The notes under the pieces are model-generated. The model saw only the letters and a list, made by a program, of their open reading frames with translations, was not told the DNA's origin and did not search any database. Below, piece by piece: positions 36,439 to 44,395 of a stretch of 64,000 nt of DNA. The stretch spans positions 1-64,000 of the forward strand of contig NZ_JAFBGL010000002.1 of the NCBI RefSeq assembly GCF_016811075.1, read 5' to 3'. This stretch comes from Oceaniferula flava. Its GTDB lineage: Bacteria > Verrucomicrobiota > Verrucomicrobiia > Verrucomicrobiales > Akkermansiaceae. A program made the position numbers and the translations under genes. Position 1 is the first letter of the stretch, and each line of letters starts with the position of its first letter.

Positions 36439-37059
36439 ATGAGATACTTTTTCCTAACATTCGCCCTGATCGTCGTTCTCGTCATCAGCTTCTTTGGTTT
36501 CCGTGGCCAGATGTTCAGTGGCACGCCATTGCGCATGTTCCCGGACATGGACGACCAGGATAAGATCAAGACTCAGACTGCCAGCGCATTTTTCGCCGAT
36601 GGCATGAGCGCACGTCAACCGGTCGCTGGCACCGTCCCTCGCGGGTTCGAGCCTGACGGATCGGGTCACAGCTTCGGCAACAGCACTAGCTACCTGCACA
36701 CCGGCGAACTCGACGGATCCTACGGCGACGGCATGCCTGAAGAGCTCGGTCTGAACGATGACAATCTCGACGCCTTCCTGCGCCACGGCGAGGAGCGTTA
36801 CAAAGTGTCCTGCATGCCCTGCCACGGTGAGTCCGGCAACGGTAAAGGCACTGTCGCTGTCATCGGCATCCCCGCCACCCGTAACCTCGCCGACTTCCCT
36901 CGTTCCGAATACCCTGACGGCAAGATGTTCCACACCATCACTCACGGCCAAGGCCTGATGAGTGGCTACGGCTACAACATTCCTGTGGAAGACCGCTGGG
37001 CCATCGTGGCCTACGTGCGCGCCCTGCAAGCCGCCCGCCAAGTCTCCGTCGAACAATAA
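36439..37059 (+). CDS. actE: Alternative complex III subunit E, monoheme cytochrome c
   Basis: 206 residues. An N-terminal membrane anchor (YFFLTFALIVVLVISFFGF) is followed by MFSGTPLRMFPDMDDQDKIKTQ, a conserved ActE opening, and a c-type heme site CMPCHGESGNGKG near residue 133. A later methionine-rich block (MFHTITHGQGLMSGYG) should supply the axial Met. ActE is the heme subunit that passes electrons to the next acceptor, either a soluble cytochrome or the oxidase. The gap to ActD is 115 bases, larger than others in the operon, with no terminator seen. Confidence 0.93.
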   Translation: MRYFFLTFALIVVLVISFFGFRGQMFSGTPLRMFPDMDDQDKIKTQTASAFFADGMSARQPVAGTVPRGFEPDGSGHSFGNSTSYLHTGELDGSYGDGMPEELGLNDDNLDAFLRHGEERYKVSCMPCHGESGNGKGTVAVIGIPATRNLADFPRSEYPDGKMFHTITHGQGLMSGYGYNIPVEDRWAIVAYVRALQAARQVSVEQ

Positions 37060-37092
37060 ATCTCTCTTCATTTTCCAATCACTCCATTCACC

Positions 37093-38442
37093 ATGGGTCA
37101 CTTTATCACATCCAAAGACATCCCCGCCGATGGGGAACATATCGCTAAAGGCAAACTGGCTAAGCCCATCATGGTTTGCGGCATCGTTGCCTTGGTCGGT
37201 ATCATTGTCAGCATCTGCCTGCTGCTTTTGAACAACCCCTATAAGGGTGAAGCGGCCGATACCGTAGCCGGACGTTACGCCTACTCCTGGTTGTTTGCTT
37301 TTGCCTTCTTCGTGAGCCTCACGCTCGGCGGCTGTTTCTGGCTGCTGCTGCACCACGTTTCCAACTCCGGTTGGGGGGTGTCGGTTCGCCGTTTGATGGA
37401 GCACCTCGCCTGTGTCTTCCCTTGGATGGGCATCATCGCCATTCCTTTCCTGTTCCCCTCCGTGCAGCAGCACTTGTTCGAGTGGATGAACATTCACCGC
37501 GGATTTGACGGTGTCGGCATGTATGGTTCCGCCAAGGATGCCCTGCACCACGGTCACGGCCAGTTCGATCACTTGCTCTACGCCAAGCACTTCTACATGA
37601 ACCTGCCATTCTGGCTTGGTCGCATGGTGTTCTACTTCGTCGGCCTCGGTGGTGCGATGTATTACCTCAGAAAACTTTCCGTCGATCAGGACAACGATCC
37701 GAACCCAGACAGCAGCCGCTTGAAGAAAGCTCGTCGTCGTAGTTCCTGGATGCTGATCATCTTCGCCCTCACTGCCACCTTCCTCGCCTTCGATCTGATC
37801 AAGGCCCTCGACTACAAGTGGTTCTCCACCATGTATGGTGTCGCCTTCTTCGCCGGTTGCGTGCTGAATGGCATGGCCCTGCTGATTCTCACCACCATCG
37901 TGCTGCGTCGCGCTGGCTACATGCAGCAGATCATGAGCCCTGAGCACCACCACATCATGGGTAAGCTCACCTTCGCCTTCGTGGTTTTCTGGGCCTACGT
38001 TTCCTTCTCCCAGTTCTTCCTGATCTGGTATGCCAACATCACTGAGGAAACCAGCTACTTCATCCTGCGTAACACTGGAAACTGGAACATCGCCAGCATC
38101 GCCCTGGTCTTCGGCCACTTCGCGCTGCCCTTCCTTTTCCTGATCCGTTCCGACGTGAAGAAGAAGCCCGGCCTGATGATTCCGATCACCATCTACCTGT
38201 TCATCCTGCATGCCCTCGACCACTACATCATGGTGGCACCCGAGCGTGGACCATCGCTCACCATCAACGGTGAACACGGAGCGCAACTGATGCCAACCGG
38301 TAGCGTGATCTGGCTGGACCTGCTCGCCTTCATCACAGTGGGATCCTTCTTCGCCTTCTTCTATCTCCGTTCGCTGACCAAAACCAGCCTCTACCCGAAC
38401 CGCGATCCGCGAATTCTCGAATCCGCCAACCTTTTCAACTAA
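37093..38442 (+). CDS. actF: Alternative complex III subunit F, membrane protein
   Basis: 449 residues with about ten transmembrane helices. It resembles ActF, the second NrfD-like membrane subunit: RYAYSWLFAFAFFVSLTLGGCFWLLLHHVSNSGW, RLMEHLACVFPWMGIIAIPFLF, AKHFYMNLPFWLGRMVFYFVG, FDLIKALDYKWFSTMYGVAFFAGC and KLTFAFVVFWAYVSFSQFFLIWYANITEET. In ACIII this subunit is structural and may provide a proton path; it is not known to bind quinol. It completes the six ACIII genes here, so the complex should be fully encoded. Confidence 0.93.
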   Translation: MGHFITSKDIPADGEHIAKGKLAKPIMVCGIVALVGIIVSICLLLLNNPYKGEAADTVAGRYAYSWLFAFAFFVSLTLGGCFWLLLHHVSNSGWGVSVRRLMEHLACVFPWMGIIAIPFLFPSVQQHLFEWMNIHRGFDGVGMYGSAKDALHHGHGQFDHLLYAKHFYMNLPFWLGRMVFYFVGLGGAMYYLRKLSVDQDNDPNPDSSRLKKARRRSSWMLIIFALTATFLAFDLIKALDYKWFSTMYGVAFFAGCVLNGMALLILTTIVLRRAGYMQQIMSPEHHHIMGKLTFAFVVFWAYVSFSQFFLIWYANITEETSYFILRNTGNWNIASIALVFGHFALPFLFLIRSDVKKKPGLMIPITIYLFILHALDHYIMVAPERGPSLTINGEHGAQLMPTGSVIWLDLLAFITVGSFFAFFYLRSLTKTSLYPNRDPRILESANLFN

Positions 38443-38487
38443 CCCTGACGACCCTACAGCGTCACGTTTTCATCCATCATTTCAGAC

Positions 38488-39360
38488 ATGTCTACTCAGT
38501 CATATAACCATCGCGACACCCCGCTGCGCCGCTTCAGCACCTTCTGGTTGGGCTTGGCCGTCTTCGGTCTCTTCGGGCTTCTGTCCGCCATCGTAGTTTG
38601 CTGGTCCGGTAGTTCTGCCGGTGTCGAGCAGGTGCTCAAGGAGCAGCGTCTCGATGTCAAAGAGACCGTTGCCGAAAACCAAGCCACCATGCTCGAACGC
38701 AAGGTGCTGGAAGAGGGGAAAACCGAGCAGGTGCCACCCTCCGAAGTGTTTGACGACATCAGTGCCGATCTGAAAAAAGCTCCTGTCTCATCTGGTGAGG
38801 CAAAGCCGATGACCAAAGCTCCCGGCGGTGACATCGCCAAGGGCAAGGAACTTTGGCAGAGCAAAAACTGCTTCACCTGCCACGGTGCCGATGCCAACAC
38901 ACCGCTGACACCGAACTACCCTAAACTGGCCGGTCAGGACTCCGTTTATTTGCTTGCTCAAATGAAGGCCTTCCACGATGGCTCTCGCAAGAGTGGTCAG
39001 AGCGCAGTGATGACCGCCACCCTGATGGGCGCAAACCTGAGCGATGACGAGACCAATAACATCGTTGCTTGGTTGGCCAGCCTGGACACTCCCGACGTCA
39101 AGCACGCCGACGACGCTGGTAAGCAGTTGTTCACCGCCAAGCTCTGTGCTTCCTGTCACGGTGCCGATGCCGACAAGCCGCTGCAGCCTGGCTACGCCAA
39201 GCTGAAAGGCCAGAACCCACAGTATCTCATCGATCAACTCAAAGCCTTCAAATCCGGCGCCCGCACCAACGGTCAGGCCGCTACGATGACAGCCATCATG
39301 GCAAACGTCAGCGAAGAAGAGATCAAGGTCCTCGCCGAGTGGATCGCTGGCAGCAAGTAA
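38488..39360 (+). CDS. Membrane-anchored diheme cytochrome c (c4-like)
   Basis: 290 residues. Residues about 18-40 form a membrane anchor (FWLGLAVFGLFGLLSAIVVCW). A linker rich in charged residues leads to two similar c-type domains with CFTCHGAD and CASCHGAD. The domains share PNYPKLAGQDSVYLLAQMKAFHDG and PGYAKLKGQNPQYLIDQLKAFKSG, a c4-type internal duplication; each ends in a Met-containing segment (SAVMTATLM, AATMTAIM) that can be the sixth ligand. It probably carries electrons from ActE into the oxidase part of the cluster. Its position, between ActF and the CcoN-like gene, supports that. Confidence 0.9.
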   Translation: MSTQSYNHRDTPLRRFSTFWLGLAVFGLFGLLSAIVVCWSGSSAGVEQVLKEQRLDVKETVAENQATMLERKVLEEGKTEQVPPSEVFDDISADLKKAPVSSGEAKPMTKAPGGDIAKGKELWQSKNCFTCHGADANTPLTPNYPKLAGQDSVYLLAQMKAFHDGSRKSGQSAVMTATLMGANLSDDETNNIVAWLASLDTPDVKHADDAGKQLFTAKLCASCHGADADKPLQPGYAKLKGQNPQYLIDQLKAFKSGARTNGQAATMTAIMANVSEEEIKVLAEWIAGSK

Positions 39361-39393
39361 CACCCATCATATTTTTCCCTAGAATTTAAAATC

Positions 39394-40887
39394 ATGTCTA
39401 ACCCAAGTCAGATTTCACCTGCCAAAGACGCTCAAATGCGTGTTGAGATTGATCGCTCGCTGCGCCACCCTGTGATGTTCTTCTTCACCAGCGGCGCCGC
39501 CTGGTTGGCCGTGTCCCTGGTGCTCGGCATCATCGCCTCCGCCAAGACCCACAGCCCCACCTTCCTCGGTGAGTGTGGTATTTTCCAATACGGTCGCTCG
39601 TTTCCTGCTCACATCAACACCCTGATCTACGGCTGGGGTGCGCAGGCAGGATTTGGTGTGATGATCTGGCTGATGGCACGCTTTGCTCGCCAACCGAGTA
39701 AAAATGCCGGAACCATCCTCACCGCCGGTCACATCTGGAACCTCTGCGTGCTGATCGGCACTATCGGCATTCTCGCAGGTCACGGAACCGGCAAACACTG
39801 GATGCAGTTCCCTACTTTCGTCTGGCCAGTCATGCTCGCCGCCTATGCCGTGATCGCCGTTTGGTCGATCGTTGCCTTCCGCTGCCGCAAAAACAACCAC
39901 GTCTACATCTCCCAGTGGTATCTCTTGGGCGCCATCATCTGGTTCCCATGGGTCTTCCTGACTGCTAACCTCTACGTCAACGTCTTCGATGTGCACCCAC
40001 TCATGGCCGCTGCCATCAACGGTTGGTTCCGCCATGCGCTGATCTTCCTGTTCTTCACACCGATCGCGATTGCGAGCGCTTACTACATCTCCGCGAAGGT
40101 GAGTGGTCGCGCTATCTACAACTACTCCTATTCTATCGGCGGCTTCTGGGCTTTGGCCATCGTCGCTCCCTGGGCTGGTATGCAGACCATGATGGGTTCT
40201 CCGATCCCCGTGTTCCTGCAATACGTCGGCGCCGCCGCGACCATGCTCGTGGGTGTGCCACTGCTGGCCGCTGGGGTGAACATCCTGAAAACCGCCTCCG
40301 GACAGCAGGAAACTGTCGCCTACAGCCCATCGCTGCGCTTCAGCATCGCTGGTGTCTTCGGCATGCTCTTGCTCGCATTCGCCAGCCTGATCTTGGCGCA
40401 TCCTTCCGCCATGCGCTTCACCCAGTTCACCATCGCCGGCTACGGCTATGATGTGCTCGCGATCTACGGATTCTTCAGCATGTGCATGTTCGGTGCGATC
40501 TACTTCATCGTCCCCCGCATCACTCGCCGCGAGTGGCTTTCACGTCGCCTGATCCGCACCCACTTCTGGTTCTCTATCTACGGTGTGCTCTTCATCTTTC
40601 TGTTCTGCACCCTGCTCGGTGGCTTCCAGCAAGGCGCCGCTCAAGAGAATTACACGCAACCATGGATTCAAGCGGTGGCTAACACCTTCCCATTCACCGT
40701 GGGAATGACCGTGGCCTGGTGCTTTGTGCTCTACGCGAACTTCTTCTTCTTTGTCCACCTCGCTCTGATGTGGCTCCGTCTGGGTCGCCGCAGCTCCCAC
40801 CCAACCCTGCTCCGCCGCGAACATTCCGCTCTCGGACCGCACGGACCTGAAGGCGACATCGAAGAACTCGAAAGCGCCAAAGCGTAA
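39394..40887 (+). CDS. CcoN-like (cbb3 oxidase subunit I) protein lacking most metal ligands
   Basis: 497 residues with about twelve transmembrane helices. Overall sequence follows CcoN: FPAHINTLIYGWGAQAGF (His73, the first low-spin heme ligand), INGWFRHALIF (His214, position of the first CuB ligand), GRAIYNYSYSIGGFWALA and GAIYFIVPRI. However, CcoN's WAGPHHLHYTALP corresponds here to WAGMQTMMGSPIP, so the two CuB histidines are Q264 and T265. The TVGHVHSGAL segment corresponds to TIAGYGYDVL, so the histidines for heme b3 and heme b are G349 and G351. An O2-reducing site cannot form. It may be a structural or assembly relic, or a cytochrome docking subunit. It is followed by a CcoO-like gene, so the pair is inherited from cbb3. 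Residue numbering by eye. Confidence 0.85.
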   Translation: MSNPSQISPAKDAQMRVEIDRSLRHPVMFFFTSGAAWLAVSLVLGIIASAKTHSPTFLGECGIFQYGRSFPAHINTLIYGWGAQAGFGVMIWLMARFARQPSKNAGTILTAGHIWNLCVLIGTIGILAGHGTGKHWMQFPTFVWPVMLAAYAVIAVWSIVAFRCRKNNHVYISQWYLLGAIIWFPWVFLTANLYVNVFDVHPLMAAAINGWFRHALIFLFFTPIAIASAYYISAKVSGRAIYNYSYSIGGFWALAIVAPWAGMQTMMGSPIPVFLQYVGAAATMLVGVPLLAAGVNILKTASGQQETVAYSPSLRFSIAGVFGMLLLAFASLILAHPSAMRFTQFTIAGYGYDVLAIYGFFSMCMFGAIYFIVPRITRREWLSRRLIRTHFWFSIYGVLFIFLFCTLLGGFQQGAAQENYTQPWIQAVANTFPFTVGMTVAWCFVLYANFFFFVHLALMWLRLGRRSSHPTLLRREHSALGPHGPEGDIEELESAKA

Positions 40888-40931
40888 CGGCAACTGAAAC
40901 CTGAATACTTTCAACTGAATACTTTCCCACC

Positions 40932-41666
40932 ATGACATTCAAATCTTTCCTTATCGGCATGTGCCTTAGCTTCGGCATGGCGTGGATGTTCGTGATTGCT
41001 ATCCCCACGGCAAAAATGAACAACCTGTCACCAGTGAAAATGAACAACGAGGAGGATGCTCCTTATTACCAGCACAAGCGCTCCGGCCGCGTGCTCAATG
41101 GTGCCGAGATCTATGCCTCGAACGGCTGCTACGCCTGTCACACCCAGCTGATCCGCCCCACCTATGCGGGTCGTCAAATCTGGCGCGACGACATGGCAGG
41201 TGTGGTTGATTCCGACGGCAACGATTCACGTCGTGAAACCACTTACTTTGATTACGCTGGTGAAAAATACGCACAGATCGGTCTGATGCGCATGGGGCCA
41301 GATCTGAGCAACGTCGCTTACCGGATTGAAAAATACGCCGCCGCAACGAACCTCAGCGCGGAACAATGGCTGATGGAGCACCTTTACAATCCCCGCAACA
41401 ACAAGCTGCGCGTGGGTGAGGGCGGTGAGCTAATGAACATGGACTGGTCCAACTGCCAAGCCCAGCATCAGATGTTCAAGAAATCTCCTGTCGTTGGCCA
41501 AGGCAATGTGCTTGCCCTTCGTGAAAAAACCGAAGACGGTGAAGAAATCGTGCCTAAGGAAGACGCCCTGGTTTTGGCCAGTTACCTGATGTCGCTTCGC
41601 CGCGACGATGTGGTTCCTGCCAGCATGAACAACGCCCCCGTCGAGTCGGCTGAGGACGCCGAGTAA
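40932..41666 (+). CDS. CcoO-like monoheme cytochrome c
   Basis: 244 residues. An N-terminal membrane helix (FLIGMCLSFGMAWMFVIAI) is followed by SGRVLNGAEIYASNGCYACHTQLIRP, closely matching the CcoO heme site (CYLCHSQMIRP type) with CYACH at 66-70. Further CcoO-like blocks are GLMRMGPDLSNVAYR and WLMEHLYNPRN. It has one c-type heme. Unlike standard CcoO it has an insert between the heme and GPDL blocks (about 30 residues) and a long Glu-rich tail. It is translated from an SD-free leader with a near-perfect direct repeat (CTGAATACTTTC twice). It probably sits beside the CcoN-like protein and conducts electrons without an oxygen site in its partner. Confidence 0.85.
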   Translation: MTFKSFLIGMCLSFGMAWMFVIAIPTAKMNNLSPVKMNNEEDAPYYQHKRSGRVLNGAEIYASNGCYACHTQLIRPTYAGRQIWRDDMAGVVDSDGNDSRRETTYFDYAGEKYAQIGLMRMGPDLSNVAYRIEKYAAATNLSAEQWLMEHLYNPRNNKLRVGEGGELMNMDWSNCQAQHQMFKKSPVVGQGNVLALREKTEDGEEIVPKEDALVLASYLMSLRRDDVVPASMNNAPVESAEDAE

Positions 41667-41710
41667 TTTCACCGCTACGAACTGAGTTCCCTTTTATCTA
41701 ATTTCATATC

Positions 41711-42448
41711 ATGTCAGACCAACATTCCCATACTCCGGATCTGGACGAAACCACCAGTGTCATCACCGATGCCGCTGCAGTCAGCCGTGAGAACCACATG
41801 CTGACCGAAGGCGCAGAGCCGATTTCGCTCTGGGTCATCCTCGGAAGTGCCATCATCGTGCTCATCGGTGGCGGTGTGCTGTTCAGCGGTAGCCTTTTCA
41901 ACTACAACGACGTTGTGCAGAGCGGCTACAGCCGCCAGGCTCCAGAAGGTGATGGTGCAGGCAAGGTGGTTCCAAAACCCGCCATCCTCGCATTCTCCAA
42001 ACTTGGTGAGAAGAAGAGTGTGTCCTGCAAAGGCTGTCACGGTAACGACGGTGGCGGTAGCGGCGACATTCCTCCCTTCGTCGATTCCGAGTGGATCAGC
42101 GGACCAAGCCTGCGTCCTGCGATGATCATCTTGAATGGTTGTAAAGGCCCTATCACAGTGGCTGGTAAGGAATACAACGGCAACATGCCCGCACAAGGTG
42201 ACGGCCTCAGTGCCCAAGACCTCGCCGGTTTGCTCAACTACCTGCGCAACAACTTCGGCCACGAGAGTGATACTCTGATCACCATCGAAATGGCCGAGGA
42301 TGCACTTGCCACCTCGAAAGAACGTGGCGGCGGACAGGTTACAGCTGCTGAACTCAACGAGAAGTATAACCGCGATCTCAAAGGTGAGCCGATGGATCCC
42401 AATACTCTCGTCGATCCCAAAACATTCGAGCCTGTAGCGGCTGAATAG
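41711..42448 (+). CDS. Membrane-anchored monoheme cytochrome c
   Basis: 245 residues. A charged N-terminus is followed by a transmembrane helix at about 38-62 (ISLWVILGSAIIVLIGGGVLF) and one heme-binding site CKGCHGNDGGG (106-110). YNGNMPAQ near residue 160 likely gives the Met ligand, and QDLAGLLNYLRNNFG matches the end of a class I cytochrome domain. It occupies the place of CcoP but has only one heme and no CcoP-type second domain. It probably delivers electrons to the CuA subunit of the downstream oxidase. The last 60 residues are hydrophilic and unassigned. Confidence 0.88.
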   Translation: MSDQHSHTPDLDETTSVITDAAAVSRENHMLTEGAEPISLWVILGSAIIVLIGGGVLFSGSLFNYNDVVQSGYSRQAPEGDGAGKVVPKPAILAFSKLGEKKSVSCKGCHGNDGGGSGDIPPFVDSEWISGPSLRPAMIILNGCKGPITVAGKEYNGNMPAQGDGLSAQDLAGLLNYLRNNFGHESDTLITIEMAEDALATSKERGGGQVTAAELNEKYNRDLKGEPMDPNTLVDPKTFEPVAAE

Positions 42449-42510
42449 TCATTTTTCTCTCGATTTTTTCAATTTTCAAAATATCACCCCGACCCATCTA
42501 AGCTAAGGCC

Positions 42511-44358
42511 ATGAGCGATCACCACGACGATCATCACGATCACCACAACCCTGGATTTATCCAGAAATACGTCTTCTCCACCGATCACAAGATGATTGGT
42601 ATCCAATACGGTATCACCGCGTTGGCATTCCTTCTGTTCGGATTCTATCTGATGATGGTGATGCGCTGGAGCATTGCATATCCGAACGAGCCTCTTCCTG
42701 TCTGGATGAGCTGGTTGTTCACTGAAGATTGGAAAGCGCAGTGGCTCGTTGAAGGCAAGCTTCCCGGTGAAACATACAACATGTTCGGTGCCATGCACGG
42801 AACCATCATGGTTTTCCTCGGTATTGTGCCTCTCGGTTTCGGTGCCTTCGGTAACTACGTCACACCTCTGCAAATCGGTGCGCCCGATATGGCCTTCCCT
42901 AAACTGAACATGGCGAGTTACTGGATGTATCTCGTGGGTGGCCTGATGATGTGTGCATCGTTCTTCATGGAGTCTGGCGCTGCCAAATCCGGTTGGACCA
43001 ACTACCCGCCGCTGGCATTCTTCGCGGATTCACAATACCCGCACCAGTTCTGGACAGGTCAGACACAGTGGCTCATGGGCCTCGTGATGCTGATCTCCTC
43101 CTCACTGCTCGGTTCGGTGAACTTCATCACCACCATTATCAACCTTCGCGCCAAAGGTCTTACTTGGATGCGCATGCCATTCCTGGTGTGGGCGATGCTG
43201 GTGACAGCCTTCCTGCTGCTGCTTTCCTTCCCGCCACTTGAAGTTGCCGGGATCATGCAGGTGGTCGATCGGATGTTCGGCTCCAGCTTCTTCCAGCCAT
43301 CCGGCCTCTACCATCAGCAAATCGGTCTTGCCGATGCTTCCGGTGGTGGTAGCCCACTGCTTTACCAGCACTTGTTCTGGTTCTTGGGTCACCCTGAGGT
43401 ATACGTTCTGCTGCTTCCTGCGATTGCCTGTGTGGCGGAAATCATTCCTGTCAACACCCGCCGTCCAATCTGGGGCTACAAGTCCATGGTCTACGGTGTG
43501 CTGGTTCTCGGCTTCCTCTCCTTTATCGTTTGGGCTCACCACATGTATATGACTGGAATGGGACCCGCCATTTCCACCTTCTTCCAGACCACGACGACGC
43601 TAATTTCCATCCCGTCGGTGATCCTGCTGACCTGCCTGCTGATTTCACTTTGGGGTGGATCGATCCGCTTCACCTCTCCCATGCTCTGGGCCTGTGCGTT
43701 CCTTCCAATGTTCGGTATCGGTGGTCTCACCGGTCTGCCGCTGGCATTCAACCTGGTGGATCTGCACTTGCACGATACTTACTACGTGATCGGTCACTTC
43801 CACTACGTGGTAGCACCCGGAATTCTGTTTGGATTCTTCGCTGGTATTCACCACTGGTATCCGAAGATTACCGGTCGCTTCATGAGCCGGACGCTGAACC
43901 ACCTGCACTTCTGGCCCTCATTGATCCTGATGAACACCTTGTTCTTCCCAATGCTGATTCAAGGTATGGCCGGCTTCCACCGTCGTTGGTATAACGGTGG
44001 TGACGCTTACCTGACGGCTGATCCTGAGAGCGTGAATGTTTTCGGTCGCACCGTGGCTGAGCACCTCGACCTGAACATCATGATGTCCTGGTCCGCATGG
44101 CTGCTCGCCGCTGCCCAGATTCCTTTCATCATCAACCTGTTCGGATCGATCAAGTTCGGCCTCAAGGTGACTAGCGACAACCCTTGGGACGCCTGTTCCT
44201 TGGAGTGGGCAACACCAACGCCTCCGGGCCACGGCAACTTCCTCGAAGAGCCTGTGTGCTACCGCGGTTCCTACGAATTCGCCCGCCCTGAGGTCGAAGA
44301 AGACTTCTACCCGCAGTGGAAGAAGCCTGTCGACAGCACCGAAGAGGGCAGCAACTAA
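42511..44358 (+). CDS. ctaD: Cytochrome c oxidase subunit I (aa3-type)
   Basis: 615 residues, twelve or more helices. All catalytic ligands are present: MFGAMHGTIM (low-spin heme a His), FLGHPEVYVLLLP (CuB His with the Tyr and the Glu of the D-channel), WAHHMYM (two further CuB His), HLHDTYYVIGHFHYVVAPG (heme a3 and heme a His). YKSMVYGV has the K-channel Lys. This is a type A1 heme-copper oxidase, reducing O2 to water and pumping protons. It is the true terminal oxidase of this cluster, unlike the upstream CcoN-like protein. It lies just after the monoheme cytochrome gene, and its leader (TTTTCAATTTTCAAAATATC) has no Shine-Dalgarno. Confidence 0.97.
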   Translation: MSDHHDDHHDHHNPGFIQKYVFSTDHKMIGIQYGITALAFLLFGFYLMMVMRWSIAYPNEPLPVWMSWLFTEDWKAQWLVEGKLPGETYNMFGAMHGTIMVFLGIVPLGFGAFGNYVTPLQIGAPDMAFPKLNMASYWMYLVGGLMMCASFFMESGAAKSGWTNYPPLAFFADSQYPHQFWTGQTQWLMGLVMLISSSLLGSVNFITTIINLRAKGLTWMRMPFLVWAMLVTAFLLLLSFPPLEVAGIMQVVDRMFGSSFFQPSGLYHQQIGLADASGGGSPLLYQHLFWFLGHPEVYVLLLPAIACVAEIIPVNTRRPIWGYKSMVYGVLVLGFLSFIVWAHHMYMTGMGPAISTFFQTTTTLISIPSVILLTCLLISLWGGSIRFTSPMLWACAFLPMFGIGGLTGLPLAFNLVDLHLHDTYYVIGHFHYVVAPGILFGFFAGIHHWYPKITGRFMSRTLNHLHFWPSLILMNTLFFPMLIQGMAGFHRRWYNGGDAYLTADPESVNVFGRTVAEHLDLNIMMSWSAWLLAAAQIPFIINLFGSIKFGLKVTSDNPWDACSLEWATPTPPGHGNFLEEPVCYRGSYEFARPEVEEDFYPQWKKPVDSTEEGSN

Positions 44359-44395
44359 TCATTCAACATTTTCTAACACTCTAGCAAACTTTCTC

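Noticed and set aside
36454-38286. Long open frame (610 codons) on the minus strand across actE/actF
   Set aside because: It lies opposite two strongly supported genes, is rich in His/Glu/Gly/Val as expected for antisense of GC-biased codons, and has no recognisable domain. The same holds for the antisense frames at 32647-33861, 34216-35166 and others.
39394-40887. A second functional cbb3-type terminal oxidase
   Set aside because: CuB, heme b3 and one heme b histidine are missing, so oxygen reduction is not expected.
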